A stretch of DNA of 64,000 nt from the NCBI GenBank assembly GCA_023213395.1, contig CM041465.1:225005741-225069740 (forward strand), written 5' to 3'. This DNA is from Cycas panzhihuaensis. Its lineage: Eukaryota; Cycadophyta. The notes under the pieces are model-generated. The model searched no databases. It was not told the DNA's origin and saw only the letters and a list, made by a program, of their open reading frames with translations. The translations under genes and the position numbers were made by a program. Shown here piece after piece: positions 34,343 through 44,960 of this stretch (the stretch's first letter is position 1; each line of letters begins with the position of its first letter).

Positions 34343-36063
34343 CTGCTAATGCTCGTTTTTAAAATGGCCTGGTTGACCACAAGGTGGGGGGCACCAAATG
34401 TTTTCCCGAGATTTTTCCACTTTTAATCTTGCTATCTCTGTCCTTAGTCTTTCAATTTCTTCACTATGTTGATCTATTCTAGCAGGTGTTATTAAGGATT
34501 GTTGCTTTAGCATCTCTACCTCCTTTTTTAAAGCTTCAATTTCTGAATTTGTAGTCCACTAGGATAAGGATGTTTGCCCAAAATTCTGGGTTCCATTTTG
34601 CAAGTATGTTGTCCTCATTTGGGTTTCAAAACGTGACGCCTGTTCTTTGACCTGCTCATAGCTATTTAAGGGATGAAACATAATTTTCTCCTTTAAATGG
34701 GGTAGCAACCCTTGGACAAAATACTTTAGAGATAGCATTGGATTCATTGGTATAAGAGGATCCATTTCATTCAGGATAATTCTAAGTTTGCCATCAAAAT
34801 CATTGACTGACTCACCTGGCACTTGCCTAATTTCCTCCAAAGCCTGAAATATTGACATTGGATCTCTTAACCGCTGGAACCTGTCCAAGAATTGTGTTTG
34901 GACTACTTCCCAAGTGGGATTTGTCTTTGCTATGTACTGATACCATGCAATTCATCCCTCGCAAAGATGGAGAAGAATCTTGCCTTAATTTCCTTTGGGT
35001 CTTTGATCTTCTTAATCTTCAACATATTAGAGAATAGAGCTAGATGGTCTCCAGGATCTCCTAAGCCATCAAATTGTAAATGCCCAAACATCGCATCGTT
35101 CTGGACTATTACATATGGAGGAACTGTTTGGTTTCCTCCTCCCATTCCATTACCTTGAAACATTTTTTTCGGACCTGAAGATTCTGGTCCTTCCTACCCA
35201 GTTGTGTTAAATTCTCCCTCACTCCTTCCTTGCCTTAAGACTGCACTTTTTGGGCTCTCTTCCAAAAATGATGAACTTGAAAATCTCCCAGTCATTCTAT
35301 ACAAAGGATTTAGTACATGAGAATGCGATTCTTTTACCTCCACAACTTAACAGCCCCACCCTGTTGTGGAGGTACTATATACCTCCAAGTTGATTGACTT
35401 TCCTTCTTTTGTGGCAGTCTGATTTTCTTTAAATCTCTGCAAATTTTCTTCAAAACTCAAAGCTTCTTTCTGATTTTCTTCAAGTTCCAACAATTTATCC
35501 TTCTGATTTTCTTCAGAAGTCAGAACTTCTTGTTGATTTTCTTCAAGTTCCAGCTATTTATCCTTCTAATTTTCTTCAGAAGTCAGAACTTCTTGCTGAT
35601 TTTCTTCAAGATTCAGCAAATTGTTTTTCTGATTCTCTTCAGAATTTAGCAATTCCTCCTGATTTTCTTCAAGACTCCATAAATCCTTTTTCTGATTTAT
35701 TTCTATAATTTGCGAACTTTTCTTCTTTGTCTCTTTGTCTTCAAAATCTTACAGGTCTATCTGCCTTGCCTGTTTTGGCTCTTCTTCTTCTTCAGGAATC
35801 TGACATTCCTTGTTTTCTGTTTTCTTTTCTTCTTCAGGCTATTGCTTGTCCTCCTGGGCCTCCTCACTTCTACCACGTCCTGTGCGTGCAACTGGGGTCT
35901 GCCTTTCTTCCTGCCGCCCTTTCCAATTTCTTTTTTCCACCGGTTTTCTTTCTACCGGCTCCCTAGGTAAGCGGGTGCCTTCCTAGTTTTTCTCTGCTTC
36001 TGAGTGTTGACTTCTCTCTTGTCTTGATTCAACTTTCCTCAGCGCGTTAACCCTAGGTGGCAT
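34343..36063 (-). pseudogene. OTA gag N-terminal and core region
   Basis: The start is the minus-strand ATG at 36061-36063 (MPPRVNALRKVESRQE). The N-terminus is strongly charged (Arg/Glu-rich, 35890-36060). A block of 10-11-residue repeats with the core EENQ follows (35437-35712). The Gag core lies at 34930-35163 (NDAMFGHLQFDGLGDPGDHL, KEIKARFFSIFARDE) and 34559-34888 (ESVNDFDGKLRIILNEMDPL, YFVQGLLPHLKEKI), matching the retrotransposon Gag domain. A handful of stops separate the pieces. The zinc knuckles follow downstream in the next ORF. Confidence 0.85.
35437..35712 (-). repeat. EENQ-repeat tract in OTA gag
   Basis: On the plus strand TGATTTTCTTCA-type words recur about every 30-36 bases. 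On the minus strand they encode about eight units of the form EENQxxxLLxL/S. The tract is Glu/Gln/Leu-rich and predicted helical, probably coiled-coil. Two units carry TAG/TAG-type stops. Confidence 0.85.
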
Positions 36064-36130
36064 GGAAAACCTCTGTTCTCAACAACGTCTCATCTTTCTT
36101 TTGGCTAGGATACTGACAACGAAACCAAGA

Positions 36131-36595
36131 TGTGCACCTCTCTTTGTGTAACTAACTAATATGCATGAATTCATCACAAAAAAAGAGACACAAATTGGTG
36201 GGAACATCATTAACCAACATCATTCATGGAATAAAGGGCATTGCGTTTGGTCCTCTCACAACCAGACACAGGCCTGGGTATTTACAACTTGGGACAGCCC
36301 CTCACATGGTAGTCAAATCTCCGCCCAGATCTCTATGTACATATATGTGTGTTTATGCCTTTCCTATTCTCTCTTATATACGGTTAATACATAGTTACAT
36401 AACTGATTTTTCAGTTTTTGTTTTGTCCTTTCATTAACTAATGCTGCCCGCTGCCCGACTCTGCCCAAGTCGCCCTTTGGTCTGCCCAGGTTGCACTTTA
36501 GTCTGTGGTCCTCACTGATTGCTGCAGCAGTCCTCACTGGTTGCACTTCACCTTTAACTAATATTACCTCAAAATGGATATTTAGGCCGCACACA
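36131..36595 (-). repeat. OTA 5' LTR
   Basis: 465 bp, TGTGCACC...CGCACACA on the plus strand. A minus-strand TATA box, TATATAAG, lies at 36373-36380. The internal side (36115-36130, minus TCTTGGTTTCGTTGTC) should hold the PBS; I could not assign its tRNA. Confidence 0.9.
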
Positions 36596-36600
36596 TGATC

Positions 36601-36641
36601 AAAATTACACTTGCAAATTTTTTTTAATGTAAAAATGATAA

Positions 36642-36673
<32 letters not shown>

Positions 36674-37978
36674 GATGTTTTTGTTAACTTCAAATGATAA
36701 AATATTGATAACTTTAAAAGATTAAAATTTAATAACAGATTGAAATAGAATATTCTTAGTATTTTCCTAAGTATATATGATAAAGTTGAAAAACATTGGC
36801 CATGCATCAAAGTTTTTGATTTTTTGTAGTTGGCGACATCAACCTTTGGTGACGAAGGCGAATCTGCGGCCGGAGATCAAATCCACTGGGTAGGAGCCAA
36901 CAGAGCATTAGATGCCAATGTAGACCAGATCTACGCAGTGTTTGGGAGCTTGCAAGAGAGTTGAAGCTTTTAGAGGAGAGCCACCAGAGAGGTGCAGGTT
37001 GCCCACACCGTAGGAAGAAACCACAGGCCGCCAATGGAGATTTACGAAGCTTTAAGGTAAGAGAGGAGCTGCCACAGAGTGTAGGATTTAAATGTGTGAC
37101 GCACAGTCGTCAACACTAGAGAGACGCCATGCAGATGCAGGTCACTCAATGATCATGAGAGGAGTCGCACGAAGGTGTGATGAAGTGTATGTGCACCACT
37201 AGACTTAGAAGGAGCTGCCAGTGTGTAAGGAGGATGCCCAACGTAGGAGGAGCTAATACTTCTTAGGAGAATTCGCCTAGCTAAGCAAGAGACTGCCCAA
37301 CCAGTAGATCAGATGTATTTGCTCATCCAACACTTAAAGGATGCCTCAGATCTTCTCATGAGTTGCTAATGAGAAATCTTCTTCACAGACTCCTGCACCA
37401 TGAAAATAAAGAGGCCAATATTCTCACAATAAAGTAACTAGGATCTCCTTCTCATAGTAAGTCACTGGGATCTCTTTAATAGTCATCAAATAAGCCAGCC
37501 ATCTACTACCCACAAGGAGGACTGTCACACATTGGGAGAGGCTGCAAAAATTAAGATTTAAATATTCACACTACTCAGTGAGAGTAGCCTTTGATAGAGG
37601 GCACTTTGTGAGAAAGAAACAATTCTTCCTTTTTTTGGTCTTGTCACCACCAAACAAATAGCCGGAAGAGAGACAAGAAGCATATTTTTTTTGCTCACAA
37701 TGTTAGCTTCTTCAAACACAAGACATGCAATTTTTTTTTTGCATATACTAATGTTCCAATAAAAAATTTTGCAAGTTTTTCCAAGTATGAAATCCTCTCA
37801 ATCTTTACAAGAAAACAAATTGTTGAATTCTTCAAATCAAACTTTAATTTAAAAATTTTCAAAATTAAATTTGAAATTTGAGACGAGGGTGAAAACTACT
37901 TTGTTGGATCGCCTTCATATGGCAAAGGTCATCACCAATAAGGAGAAGTGATACCTGCTTCTGCTCCTCAAAAAGCTA
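36601..37978 (-). other. Copia-3 leader segment 3
   Basis: Non-coding DNA between OTA and the copia-3 PBS. It contains an (AAT)n microsatellite of about 11 units (36641-36673) and a less AT-rich stretch (36830-37330). It is long for a copia leader, so another unrecognised fragment may lie inside. Confidence 0.45.
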
Positions 37979-37990
37979 GCTCTGATACCA
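37979..37990 (-). other. PBS of copia-3
   Basis: Plus-strand GCTCTGATACCA, complement of the tRNA-Met PBS TGGTATCAGAGC, four bases inside the 5' LTR. Confidence 0.9.
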
Positions 37991-37994
37991 AAAT

Positions 37995-38508
37995 TCAAGG
38001 AAAAAACATGCATAATAGGATCTATTTGAGGAATCAGAGAGGACACATTATGAAGCATACAAAGATGAAAACTTGATTAACAACTTGTCAAGGCAAGCAT
38101 AAGCTACATAACATAACAAAGAATAGGGAGGAGAATTGATCTTCCACTCAACCTATTAGAGTAGTGTCAGTAGCATAACACTAGCTTGGAAAACTACATA
38201 CCATACAAGGAAAGTATGACTCCTTATAAAGGAGTTTGAGTGTACATGATTGTGGCACATGCCATAGATCAAAAGAAGAAGACAAAGCAGGGTGAAACTC
38301 TACTTCCTAGGTGTGTGAGGATGGTGACAAGTGTTGGCCATCAAAAGTTGACTTTTCTACTTAGCACGTGGAAAAGATACAAAAGACAAAAAGGATAATA
38401 TGACAATTTAAAAATCAAACAAAGGAGCACTTTAGCATAAAGCATAAAGTGCCAAAATACAAATTTACATAGTCAAGACTTAATACTTAAGACGTGAAGG
38501 TTTCAACA
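37995..38508 (-). repeat. Copia-3 5' LTR
   Basis: 514 bp, matching 14152-14665 along its full length. The right edge TTTCAACA is followed by the target duplication GATAA. Contains the palindromic TATA segment CTCCTTATAAAGGAG at about 38219-38233. Confidence 0.9.
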
Positions 38509-39045
38509 GATAAGTCCCGGAAAGCCTTGAACCTTTGAGATATTTTTTGGAGTTGGCCAATCAACAATGGCTCGTACCTTGGCCGAATCAATCTTTACCC
38601 CTTCTTGAGATATTGTGTAGCCTAAGTAGTGTAACATTTTTCTTTTGAAGCTACATTTGGATCTCTTTGCATAAAATTTGTTGATGCATAATTTTCATAA
38701 TGCTAATTCTAGGTGTTGAAAAAGTTCCTCCCATGTTTTTCTATAGATTAGAATGTTGTTAGAGAAAACCATAACAAATATACTTAAAAAGGGTGTGAGT
38801 AACTTATTCATTGTTAATCAAAATGTAGTTAGTGCATTGGTAAGGCCAAAGGGAATGACCTTAAACTCGGATAACCCTTGATACATTTGGAAGGCTATTT
38901 TTTCTATGTTTTGTGGGCAGATTGGAATCTAATAATATCTTGAATGAAGATCGATTTTGAAGAAATAGGTAGTTCCATATAGCTCATCAATTATACCATC
39001 CATTTAAGGGATTGGATATTTATTTTTAATTGTTATCTTGTTTTA
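38509..39045 (-). pseudogene. Gypsy-1 reverse transcriptase (other half, split by copia-3)
   Basis: Minus-strand RT that joins 14151 across copia-3. Motifs from its 5' side: RYPIPLMDGIIDEL near 38990, FKIDLHSRYY near 38950, VIPFGLTNALTTF near 38855, the catalytic box as FSNN near 38765 (normally F-x-DD, both Asp to Asn), and LHYLGYTISQEG near 38620. It stops at about 39045, where a plus-strand integrase starts. The gypsy-1 Gag, protease and 5' LTR are therefore missing. Confidence 0.85.
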
Positions 39046-39054
39046 TTTTCTCAA

Positions 39055-40135
39055 AGGACTACAAAGGACCAAAAACAATATGGATTATTTGTTTGTAGTT
39101 GTTGATCGATTCAGTAAAATGGTGGTGTTGATTCCATATAAGAAGACACATACAGGAGAAGACATAGCTAGATTGTTTTCCTAGAATGTTTGGAAGCATT
39201 TTGGACTTCCTAACTCAATCATTTTTTATTGAGACAACAAATTTTTGAGCCGTTTTTGGCAAATGCTTTGGGGAATGATGGACACGAATCCGAAGATGGG
39301 CACGACCTTTCATCCTCAAACAGATGGCCAGACTGAAGTTGTCAATAGGACGTTGGTGCAACTGTTACGAGGATACAATGCCAAGCATCCTAAGACTTGG
39401 CATGAAAGTCTCCCATACCTACAATTTGCCTTCAACAGAGCAGTCCATAGCTCAACTCAGAAATCACCATTCGAGGTATGTTTGGAATTTTTGCCTGCAA
39501 GTCCATTTGATTTAGAATTTTCGGCTCAACTTACAATAGGAAATGGAAAGGAGGAAGAAGGACAAGAAGGCATAAAGATTCTTGGAAAGAATCAGAAAAA
39601 TTCATTAACAGGTTGAGGAGCAGCTTCAAAAATCTTAGCAGAGGTATAAATAAAGGCATGATGCACACAGAACCAGCCATTCCTCCAAGGAAGGAGATCG
39701 AGTTTGATTGCATTTCAGCAAGAAAAGATTGCAAGGTGAAGGTAAAAAGCTGAAGCCTATTCGTTATGGTCCCTTTTCAGTATTGAAGAAGATTGGGGAA
39801 AATACTTTTCAGCTTGAACTTTCAAAATTCATAAAGATGTATTCAGTCATGATGTTGAGAATTTGAAGATGTTCGAGCCATCCATGTTGGATGAAGATGA
39901 AGACGGAGTTCCACTTTTGCCAAATCTGGAGGAGTTGCAGGTGGAGAACGAAGAACTAATGCAAAATGATTGCATTCTTCAAAAGAAGCAAACCAAGACC
40001 AGAAGAGGCACAATTGGGTCCTTCAGGATTGCAGTGAAAGAACAAGTGCCCAGCAAAGCAAAATGGTACAACATGAAGAAGGGAAAAATCAAATTCCTTC
40101 ACCTACAACTATAAGGTTTGTGAGGCCATGAACTC
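39055..40135 (+). pseudogene. Gypsy (plus) integrase and C-terminal region
   Basis: Plus-strand Ty3/gypsy integrase: MDYLFVVVDRFSKMVVLIPY near 39080 (first Asp), a changed second Asp motif near 39230 (Y*DNKF), then TFHPQTDGQTEVVNRTL in the clean frame 39245-39616 (123 codons) and WHESLPYLQFAFNRAVHSST. After a TGA near 39616 the sequence continues degenerate to a final open piece, 39863-40114, with KMFEPSMLDEDEDG. No chromodomain is obvious. Strand and type make it a candidate for the same element as the protease at 11766-12090, with RT and RNase H lost between. Confidence 0.85.
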
Positions 40136-40152
40136 CTAAAAAATGGGAGTTT

Positions 40153-41192
40153 TGATCCGTTTTCAGATCTATTAATTTCATAATACTCTTCAAAATGAGT
40201 ATAAAATGCATTGGTAATATTTATTTTTATGTTTCTAACCTTCGTTTAACAAAAAAGTGTCATTCAGATGCTTAAAAATCAGAAAAAAGGCAATTCTGGT
40301 ACAACCTGTCCTTACCAGTGGTGCAACCAGATGACCTATCGATGTGACCAGACGACCGGTCAGTGCGACCAAATGACCTGTCGGTGCGACCAGACCCGCA
40401 GATTGCAACCATCAGGTGTGACCTAAAAATGGAAAATGAACAGAAAAATCGATTTTTGACAGAGGAAGAAGATTCTGTTTGGCACGAAAATTTAGGAAGA
40501 TGTTCATACATGTGTCCTCTCCTTAATAGAAGAAAGAAACCATAGATTAAAATGGATTTTAATCAGTTTTCAGCCGATCAAAATGCAAGTTAAAAAGTAA
40601 AATGGAAAAACGGTTTTGGAAGCAGAACGGACACGACAGGGTTTTAAAACTGCCTAGATCTGTCCAGAAATCAAGGGAAGGACACCCAGCAATTGAAGAC
40701 ACAACGGAAGAGCAAGAATCATGAGGAGAAAAGCTCTAGATAGCTGCCCAAAACGTAATTTTGCTCTAAATCTGTGAGGCGCAAGAAACAAAGGAGAAAT
40801 AGAAGTGCGGCAAAAAAATATTCGTTCGTGAGGCATTGGAAAGTGCCCAAATTCACTCATGAGTCATTGGAGAGTCCAAGGAAGACTTAGACACAGCCAA
40901 AGGAGGAGGAAAACCAGCCATAGCAGTCCAAAGAAGACGTCCAGGCAGAAATCTTCTCCAAAAAAGGGTTTGAGGCTGAACAACAGCCAAATCTTCATAG
41001 TTGGATTGTTGGTAAAGTACCAGGGAGTACGCAGCAGCCCCGAATTCGCCCAACACACATTCCTCTACTTCTAAATTGCTGTAGTAGTCATGTTCATGCT
41101 CAGTAGAGCGCAAAAATATAGAATTTTGTAAGAAAATCAAAATATTTTGAAATATAATGTAACATATTGTATATTGCTTCTGAATTTGTTTC
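40153..41192 (+). repeat. Candidate 3' LTR of the plus-strand gypsy
   Basis: A non-coding block follows the integrase. A purine-rich AAAAAATGGGAG (about 40138-40149) may be the PPT, with an LTR start at TGATCCG (40153) and an end near TTTGTTTCA (41192). These edges are guesses, as no partner LTR is visible. It contains a short tandem array at 40319-40400. Confidence 0.45.
40319..40400 (+). repeat. 21-bp tandem repeat
   Basis: About 3.8 copies of a 21-bp unit of the type GGTGCGACCAGATGACCTGTC, with several substitutions between copies, inside the candidate LTR. Confidence 0.8.
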
Positions 41193-41234
41193 AATTGGAC
41201 TAAGTCTTCACTTTTCCATTCAAATTCAGATCAA

Positions 41235-43946
41235 TATTTAGGTGATGTTCTTTGCATTCACTTATGCATTCAATGGACCATAATTGCTTATGTTCTTTCT
41301 TTGTTTTGTGAAGCGCTTCATCCTATAGTATAGGATACTCAGGATAATGGTATAAGAATGATCTATCTAGGAACAATCCATATGACCGCACAATAAATTA
41401 TCAACTACACAGTGGTAAAATGATCAAATCCATAAAGGATCTATGAACTCTTATGAAATCATTATTGGAAAGAACTCCCTTTTATGGTGTTTAGGAGCAC
41501 CACTCTGCAAGGCCTATCTATGTCGACAAGCCTGCAGGTGAGCCCCAACAGTTGCACCCTTGACTGGCAGTCAACAACTTATGGCTGTCCATTGCCACTT
41601 ACCTGCAGTAGCCTACTTGCCGGCTATCAACAATAGAATCAAATAGCCAAAAACAGCGAAAAATGAACAAGAAACAACCAAAAATGGGCCAGAAATAGCC
41701 AGAAACGTGGTCTGGTCCAGAGATGGCTTGTAAACGGCCCAAAAAATTTTCTGCCAACTCAGAAACATTTCTGGGTTGTTTCTACATTTCCAAAATGTCT
41801 CCGTGCTTCAAAAACAGGAAATGGCCCCATACGTGGCATTTCTGGTAACTTAGGTTGTAAGCTACTGTTGTAAATGGCAACATATGAGGGGCTTCTCCTC
41901 TTGGTGTGCCCCAGTTATGCTTATTGTCTTGTGCTTCCCTTGTTATTTCTCAATGTTCTTCTAATGATACTCTTCCTCTCAAATTTTCTTGTTGCATGTT
42001 ATAACAAGAAGCAATGGATATCTACTTTTGGCCTGTTGTTGTCGTTATGTACACCCACAAAATCAACCAATTTACTGTGTTTTGGACAATGATCATAGTG
42101 GCAACTACACCATTGACACAATAATATTGTTGTTTCGTCCTTCTAATCCCTACCATAAGGTACCCACTTGCTGCATTGGAGTCACTGCACTATTGACCTC
42201 CCGATTTTATCAGAGCCTTATTTGTATCCGTGGTGGTGGTTATTCAAACAGCCACTCAATCTCCTCTTTAATTTGGTTGTGTTATTAAAACTACCCTTGT
42301 CATCATTTGTGAATTCCACATGTTGATTTTGTTTGGCTTTCATGTCAAATCCATGTGTCCTTGTCATGGTTATCTACATTGTTTGATTGGCTATCCATTA
42401 TTTAGGTGATGTTCTTTGCATTCAATGCACCATAACTGCTTATGTTCTTTGTTTTGTGAAGTGCTTCATCCTATTGTATAGGATACTTGGGATAATGGTA
42501 TAAGAATGACCTATCTAGGAACAATCCATATGACCGCACAATAAATTATCAACTACACAATGATAAAATGATCAAATTCTTAAAGGATCTATGAACTCTT
42601 ATGAAATCATTATTGGAAAGAACTCCCTTTTATGGTGTTTAGGAGCACCACTCTGCAAGGCCCATCTATGTGGACAAGCCTGCAGGTGAGCCCTCACAGT
42701 TGCACCCTTGACTGGCAGTCAACAACTCATGGCTATCCATTGCCACTTACTTGCAGTAGCCTACTTGCCAGCTATCAACAATAGAATCCAATAGCCAAAA
42801 ACAGAGAAAAATGGACAAGAAACAACCAAAAATGGAGCAGAAATGGCTGGAAACGTGATCTGGTCCAGAAACGGCTTGTAAATGGCCCCATTTTTTTTCT
42901 GCCAACTCAGAAACATTTCTAGGTTGTTTCTACATTTCCAAAACGTTTTTGTGCTTCAAAAACAGGAAATGGTCCCATACATGGCATTTCTGGTAAGTTA
43001 GGTTGTAAGCTACTGTTGTAAATGGCAACTTCTCCTCTTGATGTGCCCCAGTTATGCTTATTGCGTTGTGCTTCCCTCGTCAGTTCTCGATGTTCTTCTA
43101 ATGGTACTCTTCCGCTCAAATTTTCTTGTTGCATGTTATAACAAGAAATAATGGATACCTACTTTTGGCCTATTGTTGTCGTTATGTACATCCACAAAAT
43201 CAACCAATTTACTGTGTTTTGGACAATGATCATAGTGGCAACTACACCATTGCACAATAATATTGTTGTTTGGTCCTTGTAATCCCTACCATAAGGTGCC
43301 CACTTGCTGTATTTGAGTCACTGCACTATTGACTTCCCGATCTTATCAGAGCCTTATTTGTGTCCGTGGTGGTGGTTATTCAAACAGCCACTCAATCTCC
43401 TCTTTAATTTGGTTGTGCCATTAAAACTACCCTTGTCATCATTTGTGAATTCCACTAGTTGATTTTGTCTGGCTTTCATGTCAAATCCATATCTGTCCTT
43501 GTCATGGTTATCTACTTTGTTTGATTGGTTATCCATTATTTAGCTGATGTTCTTTGCATTCACTTATGCATTCAATGCACCATAACTGCTTATGTTCTTT
43601 CTTTGTTTTGTGAAGTGCTTCATCCTATAGTATAGGATACTTGGGATAATGGTATAAGAATGATCTATCTAGGAACAATCCATATGACTGCACGATACAT
43701 TATGAACTACACTGATAAAATGATCAAATCCATAAAGGATCTATGAACTCTTATGAAGTCATTATTGGAAAGAACTCCCTTTTATGGTGTTTAGGAGCAC
43801 CACTCTGCAAGGCCTATCTATGTAGACAAACCTGCAGGTGAGCCCCCACAGTTGCACCCTTGACTGGCAGTCAACAACTTATGGCTGTCCATTGCCACTT
43901 ACCTGCAGTACCCTACTTGCCAGCTATCAACAATAGAATCAAATAG
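41235..43946. repeat. Large tandem repeat, ~1.15-kb unit, 2.4 copies
   Basis: Copy 1 41235-42398 (1164 bp), copy 2 42399-43536 (1138 bp), copy 3 partial 43537-43946 (410 bp). Each starts TATTTAGSTGATGTTCTTTG. The copies agree closely; differences are scattered substitutions and small indels (copy 2 lacks ACTTATGCATTC near its start, for example). No protein domain is recognised on either strand. The array ends 158 bp before the PARP exon, so it lies in the intron if that gene is intact. Confidence 0.93.
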
Positions 43947-44104
43947 ATTAGATATGAAGTTAATGAAAGTAATTTTCTGGGTCTTAGTTTTGTGCTTAAA
44001 GGGAAATAAAATATATGATAGTGCATGGAACTGAAAAGCTGAAGCTATTGCATTACATGTTATAACACGGCTTTTTTGGTTTGATATTCCAAACTGTTTT
44101 GCAG

Positions 44105-44197
44105 GTATCGCTTCTGTACAATGAGTTTATTGTTTACAATGTTGAACAAATACGCATGCGCTACCTTCTCCAGGTGAAATTCAACTTTCGGTGTTGA
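44105..44197 (+). CDS. Terminal coding exon of a plant poly(ADP-ribose) polymerase
   Basis: Thirty codons and a TGA stop directly after a good 3' splice site (pyrimidine-rich tract then TTTTGCAG, 44097-44104). The peptide contains SLLYNEFIVYNVEQIRMRYL and ends LLQVKFNFRC. This is the extreme C-terminus of the PARP catalytic domain. In human PARP1 the corresponding LLYNEYIVYD carries the catalytic Glu (E988), here Glu at exon codon 7. PARPs use NAD+ to add ADP-ribose chains to nuclear proteins at DNA breaks. Plant PARP1/PARP2 proteins end in this way. The frame is intact and the codons show no decay, unlike all neighbours. I found no upstream exon within the 44 kb to the left. It is either the last exon after a very long intron or an isolated exon copy. 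Which PARP paralogue it is cannot be told from 30 residues. Confidence 0.85.
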   Translation, partial: VSLLYNEFIVYNVEQIRMRYLLQVKFNFRC

Positions 44198-44960
44198 AAC
44201 CTTAGAGGGAGCAAACCTTATTGCACAGAAAAGTCTCTCACAAGAAAATGTAGAGATGCAATGTTGGCATGTTGTCTGTGATTACATTATTTAATCAAGA
44301 ACTATGAACTCAGGAAGAAAAAAAAAGAAGGCAGATTATTTTTGGACAGTGTACAAATTAACACGATGAAAGGATTGAGTCATATGCTGTTTCGGAGACC
44401 ACTATCCTGATTTTCAGACCCATTTCTGGAAGCCATACAAGCAATCCCCACATGGCATCTATTGCTTTTTGATATGACATAAGCATACCATGAGAGAATA
44501 CAAAGACAGAATTATGAAAGACGAGATTTGGTGGTCATGTTTTATGTATATTATTTGAAGTAGAAGTTCTAGGAGATGGTTATTCTTTGCGAGCTTTTAC
44601 ATAATTTCAAACTGTTGTGGAGAACGACTCTTTGCAGATAGCTTTGATCTGCAGTGGCCATGATCCATAGAGATTCAATCTCCAGCCACCAAATTTGTCT
44701 ATTCCAGGGGCCCATGTCCCCGTGTCTCTTTTCAAGGGGGAATTTTAGATTTTTTCAAGATCAGGCTGCATTGAGGCAAACATTGAAATAGTTTCAATAG
44801 TGCCTAACGGAACAGATTTTTTGTATTTGAATGGTAGTATTGTGAGATTATAAACTGTTGTAGATTATAAGACATTAAATTAAGATAGATTATAAGACAT
44901 TTAGTTAAGCTATTGTAGTGAGGCTGCTTTGGCATTACAGTAAAATCAATGTCACTACCA
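44198..44960 (+). other. Probable PARP 3' UTR and downstream flank
   Basis: Sequence of mixed composition after the PARP stop with no coding potential. I see no canonical AATAAA in the first 700 bases, so the cleavage site cannot be placed. Only the first part is likely to be UTR. Confidence 0.4.

Larger units (their letters stand above)
26900..36595 (-). mobile_element. OTA: Tat/Athila-like Ty3/gypsy element with an extra 3' ORF
   Basis: Nearly complete 9.7-kb minus-strand element. LTRs are 26900-27430 (3', 531 bp) and 36131-36595 (5', 465 bp), both TGTG...CACA. Flanks TGGTC (26895-26899) and TGATC (36596-36600) look like a target duplication with one transition. Order on the minus strand: LTR, gag with EENQ repeats, three zinc knuckles, protease (DGGSG), RT, RNase H, integrase without chromodomain, a long 3' ORF, PPT, LTR. 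DGGSGVNV and the lack of a chromodomain suit the Tat/Athila (non-chromovirus) branch rather than chromoviruses. LTRs differ at about 29 aligned positions (about 6%) by eye. It is the best preserved element in the window. Confidence 0.9.
14152..38508 (-). mobile_element. Copia-3, LTR retrotransposon with nested insertions
   Basis: Full span of a minus-strand Ty1/copia element, 24.4 kb as found. Both LTRs are 514 bp, at 14152-14665 (3') and 37995-38508 (5'). An exact 5-bp target duplication, GATAA, flanks it at 14147-14151 and 38509-38513. The tRNA-Met-type PBS is at 37979-37990 and the PPT at 14666-14679. It interrupts gypsy-1 within the RT connection domain, and gypsy-1 reads on at both sides. 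The interior carries a pol duplication (14680-21563), a solo LTR, a gag-only LTR element and the OTA gypsy. Without those additions it would be about 7 kb, or nearer 10 kb counting both pol copies. The LTRs differ at roughly one base in ten by eye. Confidence 0.88.

Noticed and set aside
41235-43946. PARP exon copies hidden in the 1.15-kb repeats
   Set aside because: I looked for PARP catalytic motifs on the plus strand and found none.
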